Source: Pararhizobium mangrovi (GTDB lineage: Bacteria; Pseudomonadota; Alphaproteobacteria; Rhizobiales; Rhizobiaceae). From it: a DNA stretch of 64,000 nucleotides. Every line of letters starts with the position of its first letter. Positions within the stretch are counted from its first letter, which is position 1. Of this stretch, positions 1-8,032 are shown one piece after another. A program made the translations under genes and the position numbers. Where the stretch lies: NCBI RefSeq assembly GCF_006516965.1, contig NZ_VHLH01000002.1:124001-188000 (forward strand), given 5' to 3'. The notes below the pieces were generated by a model. That model was given only the letters and a program-made list of their open reading frames with translations. It was not told the origin of the DNA and ran no database searches.

Positions 1-40
1 GGACCTCTTGAGGATGCCTGCGGGAAAGCGCTGCCGTCAC
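1..40 (-). CDS. possible 5' end of purF (amidophosphoribosyltransferase), cut by window edge
   Basis: A GTG at 40 on the minus strand opens a reading frame of 13 codons (VTAALSRRHPQEV) that runs off the left edge. It lies directly downstream of cvpA on the same strand. The cvpA-purF order is conserved in many proteobacteria, and PurF often begins with a short variable leader like this. No catalytic Cys or other PurF motif falls inside the window and no clear ribosome binding site is seen, so the call rests on position alone. Confidence 0.25.
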   Translation of the reverse strand, partial: MTAALSRRHPQEV

Positions 41-169
41 GGCGGCGCGAACGCGCGGGCCGGACGTCGCAGGGTACGACGGGTCGCGCGGTTGCCTGCC
101 CGCTATGTAACACCGGAAGCGCACGTTTTAAACGGTACTGCGCCCGGCTTTCGGCCGTATGCACCGGTG

Positions 170-727
170 TTACTGCGCGTCGGTATTGTCGTCCGGCGTG
201 TCCGGGCTGTCGTCGTCCTTGCCGCGCAGCGTGTCCATCAGCTTGGTGTCCGCATGCCTCGGCAGCGCGTTTTCGAGCCGTTGCCCGAGCGAATCGATCA
301 TCGGCTTCGTCTTCGCTTCCGCGACCCAGTCCGGCTGCTGCTTCGGAACGAGCCAGTTGAAGAACATCATCGCCACGACGATGAGGAGCAGGCCGCGCAG
401 GGCGCCGAAGACGAAGCCGAGCACACGGTCGAGCGGGCCGATCCGGCTGTCGATGACGAAATCGGCGATCTTCATGGTGATCAGCGAGACGACGACGAGC
501 ACGACGATGAAGATGATCGCGGCGGACCCGATCATCGCGATCGGCGGGCTCTGCGTGTAGCGGCTCGCGAGCGGGGTGAGGTCGGGATAGAAGAAATACG
601 CCGCAGCGGCCGCGAGCACCCAGGAGACGACCGAGAGCACCTCGCGGGAGAAGCCGCGAACCATGGCGAGGACCGCCGAGAACAGCATGACGGCGATGAC
701 GATTCCATCGAGGATCGTGATGGGCAT
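170..727 (-). CDS. cvpA: CvpA family inner-membrane protein
   Basis: This 185-residue membrane protein of the CvpA family has about four hydrophobic segments (roughly residues 5-22, 28-45, 60-85 and 100-125) and a hydrophilic C-terminal tail rich in Asp. The family is named for colicin V production and has been linked to envelope integrity and biofilm; the molecular role is unsettled. The start at 727 is chosen because MPITILDGIVIAVML is the usual N-terminus of alphaproteobacterial CvpA; an in-frame start at 811 would add a charged, atypical leader. It follows radA by 61 bases on the same strand, the conserved order in this group. Confidence 0.87.
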   Translation of the reverse strand: MPITILDGIVIAVMLFSAVLAMVRGFSREVLSVVSWVLAAAAAYFFYPDLTPLASRYTQSPPIAMIGSAAIIFIVVLVVVSLITMKIADFVIDSRIGPLDRVLGFVFGALRGLLLIVVAMMFFNWLVPKQQPDWVAEAKTKPMIDSLGQRLENALPRHADTKLMDTLRGKDDDSPDTPDDNTDAQ

Positions 728-788
728 TGTGGCTATTTCGTCTCCGATGGTCGGTCCGATCGCAACGCGCCGGCAATCAGCGTCCTTC

Positions 789-2186
789 TCACTCGTCTTC
801 GCCGGAGGCAAGGCCCGCGGAACCGGCGATCCGCGCGACGAGGTCGGGCAGGGTTTCGATTTCCGTCCATGAACCGGCGCGCTCGCCCGGAAGATCGGCC
901 GTGCGCGAAGGCAGGACGGCTTGCTGAAACCCCAGTTTTTCCGCCTCTTTCAACCTTTGCGCCGTGTGCGCGACCGGCCGCACGGCCCCCGACAGGCTGA
1001 CTTCGCCGAAATAAACGCATTCCGCAGGCAGGGCAAGGCCGGCCAGCGACGAAACGAGCGCGGCCGCAATCGCGAGGTCGGCGGCCGGTTCGGTAATGCG
1101 ATAGCCGCCGGCGATGTTGAGATAGACGTCGTGCTGGGCGAGCCGTACGCCGCAATGCGCCTCGAGCACGGCGAGGATCATCGAAAGGCGGGCCGAATCC
1201 CAGCCGACGACGGCGCGGCGCGGCGTGCCGAGCGTCGAGGGTGCGACAAGCGCCTGCACCTCGACGAGAACCGGGCGCGTTCCCTCCATGCCCGCGAAGA
1301 CCGCGGCGCCGGGCGACTTTTCGTTGCGCTCGCCGAGAAAGAGTTCGGAAGGGTTTGCGACCTCCCGCAGGCCGAGATCCGACATCTCGAAGACGCCGAT
1401 CTCGTCGGTCGGGCCGAAGCGGTTCTTGACGGTGCGCAGAATACGGTAGTGATGGCCACGGTCGCCTTCGAAATAAAGGACCGCGTCGACCATGTGTTCC
1501 ACAACGCGCGGACCGGCGATCTGACCTTCCTTGGTCACGTGGCCGACGAGCACGACCGTCGCGCCGGTCTGCTTGGCGAAGCGGATCATGGCCTGGGCGC
1601 CCATGCGCACTTGCGTAACGGTGCCGGGCGCCGATTCGGCGAGGTCGCTCCACAGCGTCTGCACCGAATCGACGATAACGAGATCCGGGCGAGGGCCTTC
1701 GGCAAGCGTCGCGAGAATGTCCTCGACGTTCGTCTCGGCGGCGAGCATGACGTCCGTATCGGCCGCGTTCAGGCGTTGCGCGCGCAAACGCACCTGCGCG
1801 ACCGCCTCCTCGCCGGAGACGTAGATCACCCGGCATCCACCACGCGCAAGCGCTGCGGCCGCCTGCATGAGAACCGTCGACTTGCCGATGCCCGGATCGC
1901 CGCCGACGAGGATCGCCGAACCGCGCACGAAGCCGCCGCCCGTGACGCGGTCCAGTTCGCCGATGCCTGTGCCGATGCGCGGTGCATCCTCGATTTCGCC
2001 GGACAGCGAGGTGAGGGCGACGGCGCGGCCCTTCTTCGGCGTCTTGCCCGGCCCGCCGCCGATGCCGGACGTCGGATCGTCCTCGACGATCGTGTTCCAT
2101 GCGCCGCAGGCATCGCACTTGCCCGCCCAGCGCGTATAGACGGCGCCGCAGTTCTGGCAGACGAAACGGGTGCGCGACTTGACCAT
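789..2186 (-). CDS. radA: DNA repair protein RadA (Sms)
   Basis: RadA is a RecA-like, hexameric, DnaB-type ATPase that promotes branch migration and processing of recombination intermediates in the cytoplasm. The 465 residues show an N-terminal C4 zinc finger (Cys10, Cys13, Cys24, Cys27), a Walker A motif GGDPGIGKST at about 95-104, the RadA-specific KNRFG motif at about 254-258, and a C-terminal Lon-protease-like domain. The length matches the family. The ATG at 2186 places the zinc finger at the expected position. In related genomes radA follows alr directly; here about 2.5 kb of other genes separates them. Confidence 0.97.
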   Translation of the reverse strand: MVKSRTRFVCQNCGAVYTRWAGKCDACGAWNTIVEDDPTSGIGGGPGKTPKKGRAVALTSLSGEIEDAPRIGTGIGELDRVTGGGFVRGSAILVGGDPGIGKSTVLMQAAAALARGGCRVIYVSGEEAVAQVRLRAQRLNAADTDVMLAAETNVEDILATLAEGPRPDLVIVDSVQTLWSDLAESAPGTVTQVRMGAQAMIRFAKQTGATVVLVGHVTKEGQIAGPRVVEHMVDAVLYFEGDRGHHYRILRTVKNRFGPTDEIGVFEMSDLGLREVANPSELFLGERNEKSPGAAVFAGMEGTRPVLVEVQALVAPSTLGTPRRAVVGWDSARLSMILAVLEAHCGVRLAQHDVYLNIAGGYRITEPAADLAIAAALVSSLAGLALPAECVYFGEVSLSGAVRPVAHTAQRLKEAEKLGFQQAVLPSRTADLPGERAGSWTEIETLPDLVARIAGSAGLASGEDE

Positions 2187-2403
2187 CCATCCTGCCTATC
2201 CGATTCGCCACCGCGATGCGCGCGGCTTTGCCGAAAGGTCGCCGACGACGAGGACGGCGGAACGGGTTCGATTTGTACAATGTGAACTCAGGGGGGAACC
2301 CTTGCCACCTTTTTGCTGTTTTTAACGAAACCTTCCGCAATCCGGACGCCGACGCGTGTGTCCCAACGGCTTGCAAACAACGATAAAACGAGAGGGGCAG
2401 TAC

Positions 2404-3792
2404 ATGTCGGACGACAAGGCGAAAAACCGTTCGAACGTGGAGTCGGTAGACGACGTCACGATTTCCGATCCGAGCAGGCTGAAGAAGACCGTCGCCGGCA
2501 CGGCGATCGGCAACTTCACCGAATGGTACGATTTCGGCGTCTACAGCTACATCATTCCGATCATCAGCGCGGTCTTCTTCTCCGATTCGTCGCTCGCCGG
2601 GCTTGCCTCCTTCGCAGGTCTTGCCGTCTCGTTCCTCGTGCGTCCGATCGGTGGCATCTTCTGGGGGTTCCTCGGTGACCGCATAGGCCGGCAAGGCGTG
2701 CTCGCCATCACCGTGCTGATGATGGCAGGCGGCACGTTCGGCCTCGGCGTGCTGCCGGGCTATGCGGCGATCGGTATTGCGGCGCCGATCCTTCTCTTCG
2801 TGCTGCGCGCCGTCCAGGGCTTTTCGACCGGCGGCGAATATGTCGGCGCGATGACCTTCCTCACCGAACACGCGCCGGACCGCCAGCGCGGGCACCTGTG
2901 CTCGTTCCTGCCGGTGGGCACGCTCGCCGGCTACATCTGCGGCGCGGTCTTCGTCATCGTCCTTCAGGAAACGCTTTCCCACGAGCAGATGATCTCCTGG
3001 GGCTGGCGGCTGCCGTTCTTCCTCGCCCTGCCGCTCGGCATCGTCGGCCTCTACCTGCGTATGAAGCTCGAGGAATCGCCCGCCTACGAGAAGCAGGACG
3101 ACGACGAAAAGATGGACGAACGCAGTTCGGTCCAGCAGGTCAAGGAGACGATCGCCAGCCAGTGGAAGCCGATCCTCGTGTGCATCGGCCTCGTCCTCAG
3201 CTTCAACGTCACGAACTACATGCTGACGGGCTACCTGCCGACCTACATGTCGGAACAGCTGGACATCGCGTCGAACCCGGCCCTCATCATCATCGTGATC
3301 GTGATGGCGATCATCCTCGTCATCGTCACCTTCCTCGGGCTCCTCAGCGACAAGATCGGCCGCAAGCCGATCATGATGACGGGATCGATCCTGCTGGTCG
3401 TCGCCTCCGTGCCGCTGTTCTACCTGATCCGTGGCGGCGACTACACGTCGGTCTTCCTCGGCACGCTGCCGATCGGGCTGATGCTCGTATGCTTCATGAG
3501 CACCGAGCCGTCATCGCTGCCGACGCTCTTTCCGACCAGCATGCGCTACGGCGCGACCTCGGTCGGCTACAACCTGTCGGTCTCGCTCTTCGGCGGCACG
3601 ACGCCGTTGATCGCCGCGGCACTCGTGAAGTGGACGGGCAATCTCATGATGCCGGCCTACATCCTCGTCTTCGCCGGCGTCGTCGGTGTCGTGTCGATCT
3701 ATTTCATGCGCGAGCCCGCCGGCAAATCGCTGAAAGGCTCGTCGCCGACGGTCGCGAACGAAGAAGAGGCGCGCCGTCTGGCGGCCAAATAG
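2404..3792 (+). CDS. MHS-family MFS transporter (metabolite:H+ symporter)
   Basis: This is a 462-residue major facilitator protein with about 12 transmembrane segments. The FTEWYDFGVYSY motif just before helix 1 and GDRIGRQ in the loop between helices 2 and 3 are typical of the metabolite:H+ symporter group (ProP, KgtP, ShiA relatives), whose substrates are small organic acids or osmolytes. The ATG at 2404 is preceded by a GAGAGGGG ribosome binding site; an earlier in-frame start at 2356 is less likely. The gene reads opposite to the surrounding radA/alr block and points to the aldolase gene 88 bases downstream, so its substrate may be related to that pathway. The substrate cannot be assigned from sequence. 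Confidence 0.87.
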   Translation: MSDDKAKNRSNVESVDDVTISDPSRLKKTVAGTAIGNFTEWYDFGVYSYIIPIISAVFFSDSSLAGLASFAGLAVSFLVRPIGGIFWGFLGDRIGRQGVLAITVLMMAGGTFGLGVLPGYAAIGIAAPILLFVLRAVQGFSTGGEYVGAMTFLTEHAPDRQRGHLCSFLPVGTLAGYICGAVFVIVLQETLSHEQMISWGWRLPFFLALPLGIVGLYLRMKLEESPAYEKQDDDEKMDERSSVQQVKETIASQWKPILVCIGLVLSFNVTNYMLTGYLPTYMSEQLDIASNPALIIIVIVMAIILVIVTFLGLLSDKIGRKPIMMTGSILLVVASVPLFYLIRGGDYTSVFLGTLPIGLMLVCFMSTEPSSLPTLFPTSMRYGATSVGYNLSVSLFGGTTPLIAAALVKWTGNLMMPAYILVFAGVVGVVSIYFMREPAGKSLKGSSPTVANEEEARRLAAK

Positions 3793-3802
3793 CCGGACGA
3801 TG

Positions 3803-3835
3803 CTTCCGGCCCGTCCGTAAAACGCGGGCCGGAAG
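3803..3835 (+). other. 11-bp perfect hairpin without U-tract
   Basis: An inverted repeat with arms CTTCCGGCCCG (3803-3813) and CGGGCCGGAAG (3825-3835) surrounds an 11-base loop in the gap between the MFS gene and the aldolase gene. No T-run follows on either strand, so it is not a standard intrinsic terminator. It could protect the upstream transcript end or reduce read-through into the aldolase gene. Confidence 0.5.
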
Positions 3836-3880
3836 GGCAGGCGAACTTCGCTCCACCAGACGCCAAAGGGAGTTCGATAC

Positions 3881-4654
3881 GTGATCGAAAACCGGTTCAA
3901 GACGGCGCTTGCAGCGGGCGATCGGCAGATCGGCCTTTGGGTCGCGGCCGGCGACCCCTATGTGGCGTCGCTGATCGGCCATGCCGGTTTCGACTGGCTG
4001 GTGATCGACGGGGAGCATGGGCCGAACGATTTGCGCAGCATCCTCGCGCAGCTCCAGGCGCTCGAATCCTCCCCGTCGGCGGTCGTCGTCCGCCCGCCCA
4101 TGGGCGAGGCGTGGATGATCAAGCAGTTGCTCGACATCGGCGCTGAAACGCTTCTTGTGCCGATGGTCGAAACCGCCGAACAGGCCGCCGAACTGGTACG
4201 TGCCGTCCGATATCCGCCCGTCGGCAAGCGCGGCGTGGGGGCGGGGATCGCCCGTGCCTCGCGCTTTTCCACCGTCAGGAATTATGTGCAGCAGGCCAAC
4301 GAGAATGTCTGTCTGCTGGTCCAGGCCGAAAGTCGGAAAGCGATGGACAATCTCAGTGCGATTGCCTCGACCGAAGGGGTGGATGGCGTCTTCATCGGTC
4401 CCTCCGATCTCGGCGCCGACATGGGTGTGACGGACGGTATCGCCGACACGCAGTTCCAGCGGCTCATCGAACGCGGGATCGAGACGATCCAGGCTTCGGG
4501 AAAGCCGGCCGGCATCCTGACCTTCAACGAGGCGCTGAACCACCGCTATCTCGAGCTTGGAGCGACCTTCGTCGCCGTCGGCGCCGACATCGCGCTCTTC
4601 ACCTCGGCCCTTGCCGATCTTCGCGGTCGATATCCGGTGACGTCAAAGAAGTGA
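3881..4654 (+). CDS. HpcH/HpaI aldolase/citrate lyase family protein
   Basis: This 257-residue protein is a class II, metal-dependent aldolase of the HpaI/GarL/YfaU type. These enzymes reversibly cleave 4-hydroxy-2-oxo acids to pyruvate and an aldehyde. Visible motifs are DWLVIDGEHGPND (active-site His near residue 47), VVRPP with the catalytic Arg, VPMVETAEQA with a metal-binding Glu, and GVDGVFIGPSDLGADMG near the C-terminal third. The GTG start at 3881 follows an AAAGGGAG ribosome binding site. Its position after a metabolite transporter suggests a small catabolic pair for a hydroxy-oxo acid, but the natural substrate is not resolvable. It converges on the NIF3-like gene with a 10-base gap. 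Confidence 0.88.
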   Translation: MIENRFKTALAAGDRQIGLWVAAGDPYVASLIGHAGFDWLVIDGEHGPNDLRSILAQLQALESSPSAVVVRPPMGEAWMIKQLLDIGAETLLVPMVETAEQAAELVRAVRYPPVGKRGVGAGIARASRFSTVRNYVQQANENVCLLVQAESRKAMDNLSAIASTEGVDGVFIGPSDLGADMGVTDGIADTQFQRLIERGIETIQASGKPAGILTFNEALNHRYLELGATFVAVGADIALFTSALADLRGRYPVTSKK

Positions 4655-4664
4655 AGCCAGGCGA

Positions 4665-5096
4665 TCAAGGCGCCCAGTCGACGTCGCTGCGGTTCCAGAA
4701 CCGGTTCGGATTATCCTCGTCCGTTCCGCGGACGTGGCGCGTGCGGAGGCACGGCGTGACGAAGACGACCGGTTCTTCGTAAGGGTGGGCGGCGTAGATC
4801 GCATGCAGCACGCCCTTCGCCAATGGGGCGTCGCTTGCGAGGAAGAACGATAGCTCGACGCATTCGACCTCGACCGTATCGGGCGTCGCGGCGTTGTGAC
4901 CGGTCCCGAGCGAGCGGAAACGCTGCGTGCCGGAACGCGTCGTGAAGCTCACGCGGTCGTAATCGCCCCACGAAAGCGCCGCCTCGGCGACGACCGCGTC
5001 GCGAATGTCGCGTTCATGCGCTTCGGGCACCTGAACGACGATCCGCAGACCCGCTTCGCATCCGAAGCGTTCGGTTTCCAGTTCGTTCTCGTCCAT
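4665..5096 (-). CDS. NIF3/YqfO-insert (CutA-like) domain protein
   Basis: The 143-residue protein contains the signature AAHPYEEPVVFVTPC, characteristic of the stand-alone PII/CutA-like domain found inserted in NIF3-family proteins such as YqfO. The N-terminal half (residues 15-45) has the IVVQVPEAHERDIRDAV pattern of the first beta-alpha unit. Members are small cytosolic oligomers of unclear function, possibly binding metals or nucleotides. No enzymatic residues can be named. It follows alr by 13 bases on the same strand and may be co-transcribed with it. Confidence 0.72.
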   Translation of the reverse strand: MDENELETERFGCEAGLRIVVQVPEAHERDIRDAVVAEAALSWGDYDRVSFTTRSGTQRFRSLGTGHNAATPDTVEVECVELSFFLASDAPLAKGVLHAIYAAHPYEEPVVFVTPCLRTRHVRGTDEDNPNRFWNRSDVDWAP

Positions 5097-5109
5097 TGTC
5101 GCCTCGTGA

Positions 5110-6291
5110 TTATCCGGTCGGTTCGGGAGGACGTCCCGTCATGACGCGTCGATGGTAGCGCTGCGACAGGCCGGTCAGAAGCTCGTAGCCGATCGTGCCG
5201 GCCGCGCGGGCGACGTCGTCGAGCGCGACGTGCGCGCCGAAGAATTCGATGTGTTCTCCCGCCCGCGGCGGCGTCACGCAATCGGTCACGTCGAAGATCG
5301 TGAGATCCATGGTCACCCGCCCGACGAGCGGCACATGCGTGTCGTTCACGAAGCCGCGGGTGCCCTGCGGAACTGCCTCGCGCAGCGGCACGCCCGAACC
5401 GGAGGCCGCACGCACAAAGCCGTCGGCATAGCCGAGCGAGCACGTCGCGAGCAGGCTGTCGCGTTCGAGCGTCCACGTCGCGCCGTAACTCACCGTCTCG
5501 CCCGCTTTCGCATGGCGCAGCGAGGTGATGCGGCCTTCGAGCGTCACGACGGGCCGCATCGGATTGGCGATGGTCTCGACGGCTTCGCCGCCATAGAGCG
5601 CGATGCCGGGCCGCGTCAGGTCGAAGTGGTAGGCTGGGCCGTTCAGCACACCGCCCGAGTTCGCCATGCTCGCTTCGATGCCGGCGAAGGCTTCGCGGAC
5701 CGTGCGGAAGGCTGCGAGCTGCTCGGCGTTCTTCGGGTTGTCTGGATCGTCCGCGCAGGCGAGATGGGTCATGACCATCGTCGGCTTCGGCGCCTCGCCG
5801 GCGCGCATGGCGTCGGCATAGGCAAGCGCCTCGGCCGGCGAAAGCCCGGCACGGTTCATGCCGGTATCGACCTGGATCGCGAAGGCAGGCGGGTTCGTGC
5901 GATCGGTTTCCGCGCACCATGCTTCGATATCCGCACGGCAGCCGGCAACGGGAATGAGATCGCCGGCGCGATAAAGCGCGGCACTGCCTGCGAAGAAGCC
6001 GTTGAGCACGAAGATGCGTGCGTCGGGGGCGGCGGCGCGCACCCGCAAGCCTTCGTCCGCCATCGCCACGAAGAAGGTGCGACATCCTTCCGCGACGAGA
6101 GCCGGAACGGCGTTGGCGATGCCGATCCCGTAGGCGTCGGCCTTGACGACGGCCGCCGTCTCGGCGCCGGGAGCACGGTCGGCGAGCATGCGCCAATTCG
6201 CGCGTAGTGCCGAAAGATCGACCGTCAGGCGAGCGCCGGCGGCCGCCTCGAATGCTTCGCGCGGCAGATCGGGGAAGCCGGATGCCCTCAT
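5110..6291 (-). CDS. alr: alanine racemase
   Basis: This PLP-dependent enzyme interconverts L- and D-alanine, supplying D-Ala for peptidoglycan. The 393 residues show the PLP-lysine motif VVKADAYGIG with Lys50, the opposing catalytic Tyr269 in the VSYGATW motif, and the conserved FDLTRPGIALYG segment near 223-233. The N-terminal TIM barrel and C-terminal beta domain have normal length. It lies 27 bases after dnaB on the same strand, the conserved alphaproteobacterial order. Confidence 0.96.
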   Translation of the reverse strand: MRASGFPDLPREAFEAAAGARLTVDLSALRANWRMLADRAPGAETAAVVKADAYGIGIANAVPALVAEGCRTFFVAMADEGLRVRAAAPDARIFVLNGFFAGSAALYRAGDLIPVAGCRADIEAWCAETDRTNPPAFAIQVDTGMNRAGLSPAEALAYADAMRAGEAPKPTMVMTHLACADDPDNPKNAEQLAAFRTVREAFAGIEASMANSGGVLNGPAYHFDLTRPGIALYGGEAVETIANPMRPVVTLEGRITSLRHAKAGETVSYGATWTLERDSLLATCSLGYADGFVRAASGSGVPLREAVPQGTRGFVNDTHVPLVGRVTMDLTIFDVTDCVTPPRAGEHIEFFGAHVALDDVARAAGTIGYELLTGLSQRYHRRVMTGRPPEPTG

Positions 6292-6318
6292 GCGAACCGC
6301 CCGGATGGTCTCCAGCGT

Positions 6319-7818
6319 TCAGTCATGGCCATATTGGCCGTAGGACGGATCGGCGAGGTCGGAGAAGCGCGTGAAGTCAGCCTGGAAGCCGAGCCGCACG
6401 GTGCCCGTCGGGCCATGGCGCTGCTTGGCGATGATGACGTCGGCCGCGCCGCGCACCTTTTCCATCCTCAGCTTCCACTCCTCGTATTTCGGGTCGAACT
6501 CGTCGCGCGGTTCCTCGTTCTTGACGTAGTATTCCTCGCGGAACACGAACATCACGACGTCGGCGTCCTGCTCGATCGAACCCGATTCGCGAAGGTCGGA
6601 AAGCTGCGGACGCTTGTCCTCGCGGCTCTCGACCTGACGGGAAAGCTGGGACAGCGCGATGATCGGCACGTTCAGTTCCTTGCCGAGTGCCTTGAGGCCG
6701 GTGGTGATCTCGGTCACTTCCTGCACGCGGTTCTCGCCGGATTTCTTCGAACCGGTCATCAGCTGTACGTAGTCGACGACGATCACGTCGAGGCCGCGCT
6801 GGCGCTTCAGCCGGCGCGCGCGGGCGGAAAGCTGGGCGATCGAGATGCCGCCCGTCTGGTCGATGTATAGCGGGATTTTCTGCATCATCTGCGAGCAGCC
6901 GACCAGCTTCTCGAAGTCCGGCTCGGTGATTTCGCCGCGCCGGATCTTCGAGGACGAAATCTCTGTCTGTTCGGAAATGATGCGCGTCGCGAGCTGTTCC
7001 GACGACATTTCCAGCGAATAGAAGCCGACCACGCCGCCGTTTTTCGCCTTCGTCGATCCATCCGCCTGCGTTTCGGGCTCGAAGGCGGCGGCGATGTTGA
7101 AGGCGATGTTGGTGGCGAGCGACGTCTTGCCCATGCCGGGACGGCCGGCGAGGATGATGAGGTCGGAGGACTGCAACCCGCCCATGCGCGCATCGAGCGA
7201 ATGGATGCCGGTCGAGATGCCGGAAAGGTGTCCATCGCGCTGATAGGCAGCACCCGCCATGTCGATCGCCAGCGCCACGGCGTCGGTGAAGGACTGGAAG
7301 CCACCATCGTAGCGGCCGGTTTCGGCAAGCTCGAAGAGGCTGCGCTCGGCATCCTCGATCTGCGCCTGCGGGGGCGCGTCGAGCGGTGAATCGTAGGCGA
7401 CGTTGACCATGTCCTCGCCGATGGTGATCAGCGAACGGCGAAGCGCGAGGTCGTAGATCGCGCGACCGTAATCCTCCGCGTTGATGATGGTGACCGCCTC
7501 GCTCGCGAGCCGCGCGAGGTACTGCGCCATCGTCATCTCGCCGACCTTCTCTTCGACCGGCAGGAAAGTCTTGATCGTAACGGGATTGGCCGTCTTGCCC
7601 ATGCGGATGATGTCGCCGGCGACCTCGAAGATCTTCCGGTGCAGGGGCTCGTAGAAATGGGTGGGCTTCAGGAAGTCCGAGACGCGGTAGAACGCCTCGT
7701 TGTTGACGAGCATCGCGCCGAGCAGGGCCTGTTCGGCCTCGATGTTGCTCGGTGCCTCGCGATAGCTGGCACCCGTATTGTCGCTGGCGAGCGTGAGCTT
7801 CTGTGCGGCTTCGTTCAT
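6319..7818 (-). CDS. dnaB: replicative DNA helicase DnaB
   Basis: DnaB is the hexameric 5'-3' helicase that drives the replication fork. The 499-residue protein has the N-terminal primase-binding domain (about residues 22-125, starting at SNIEAEQALLGAML), a linker, and the RecA-like ATPase domain with Walker A GRPGMGKTS at 225-233, the VIVVDYVQLM Walker B and the arginine-finger region near DLRESGSIEQDADVV. It is not interrupted by an intein. It is followed by alr. The upstream cfa gene and a 16-bp hairpin separate it from rplI, with which it is usually linked. Confidence 0.98.
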   Translation of the reverse strand: MNEAAQKLTLASDNTGASYREAPSNIEAEQALLGAMLVNNEAFYRVSDFLKPTHFYEPLHRKIFEVAGDIIRMGKTANPVTIKTFLPVEEKVGEMTMAQYLARLASEAVTIINAEDYGRAIYDLALRRSLITIGEDMVNVAYDSPLDAPPQAQIEDAERSLFELAETGRYDGGFQSFTDAVALAIDMAGAAYQRDGHLSGISTGIHSLDARMGGLQSSDLIILAGRPGMGKTSLATNIAFNIAAAFEPETQADGSTKAKNGGVVGFYSLEMSSEQLATRIISEQTEISSSKIRRGEITEPDFEKLVGCSQMMQKIPLYIDQTGGISIAQLSARARRLKRQRGLDVIVVDYVQLMTGSKKSGENRVQEVTEITTGLKALGKELNVPIIALSQLSRQVESREDKRPQLSDLRESGSIEQDADVVMFVFREEYYVKNEEPRDEFDPKYEEWKLRMEKVRGAADVIIAKQRHGPTGTVRLGFQADFTRFSDLADPSYGQYGHD

Positions 7819-7959
7819 GGCGGGCGAGCGATCCCTTCGCGTGGATGCCGGAGCGGATACGGCCGGTTCCGTGCTACGCCGCCGGTAGGGCGAAGCATAG
7901 CACGTTTTCCTCGAACACGCCCGTCATCCGCGTTGTCCACGCACTCCACAGCCGCGAAG

Positions 7960-7996
7960 GTCACACCCTTCGCCGAAAGACGGCGAGGGGTGTGAC
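7960..7996. other. 16-bp near-perfect hairpin between cfa and dnaB
   Basis: Arms at 7960-7975 and 7981-7996 pair over 16 bases with a single G-T wobble and an AAAGA loop; the core is GTCACACCC / GGGTGTGAC. It lies between the end of cfa and the start of dnaB, both on the minus strand. No T-run follows on the minus strand, so it is not a canonical intrinsic terminator. It may insulate dnaB from cfa transcription or be a dispersed palindrome. Confidence 0.6.
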
Positions 7997-8032
7997 AAGC
8001 CTTGACCGGAGGCCGGTTTTACCGCTTGCGAC

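Noticed and set aside
107-173. A 10-bp inverted repeat (GTAACACCGG / CCGGTGTTAC) around a 47-base loop at the end of cvpA
   Set aside because: The loop is long and there is no T-run; a few such matches are expected by chance in 64 kb.
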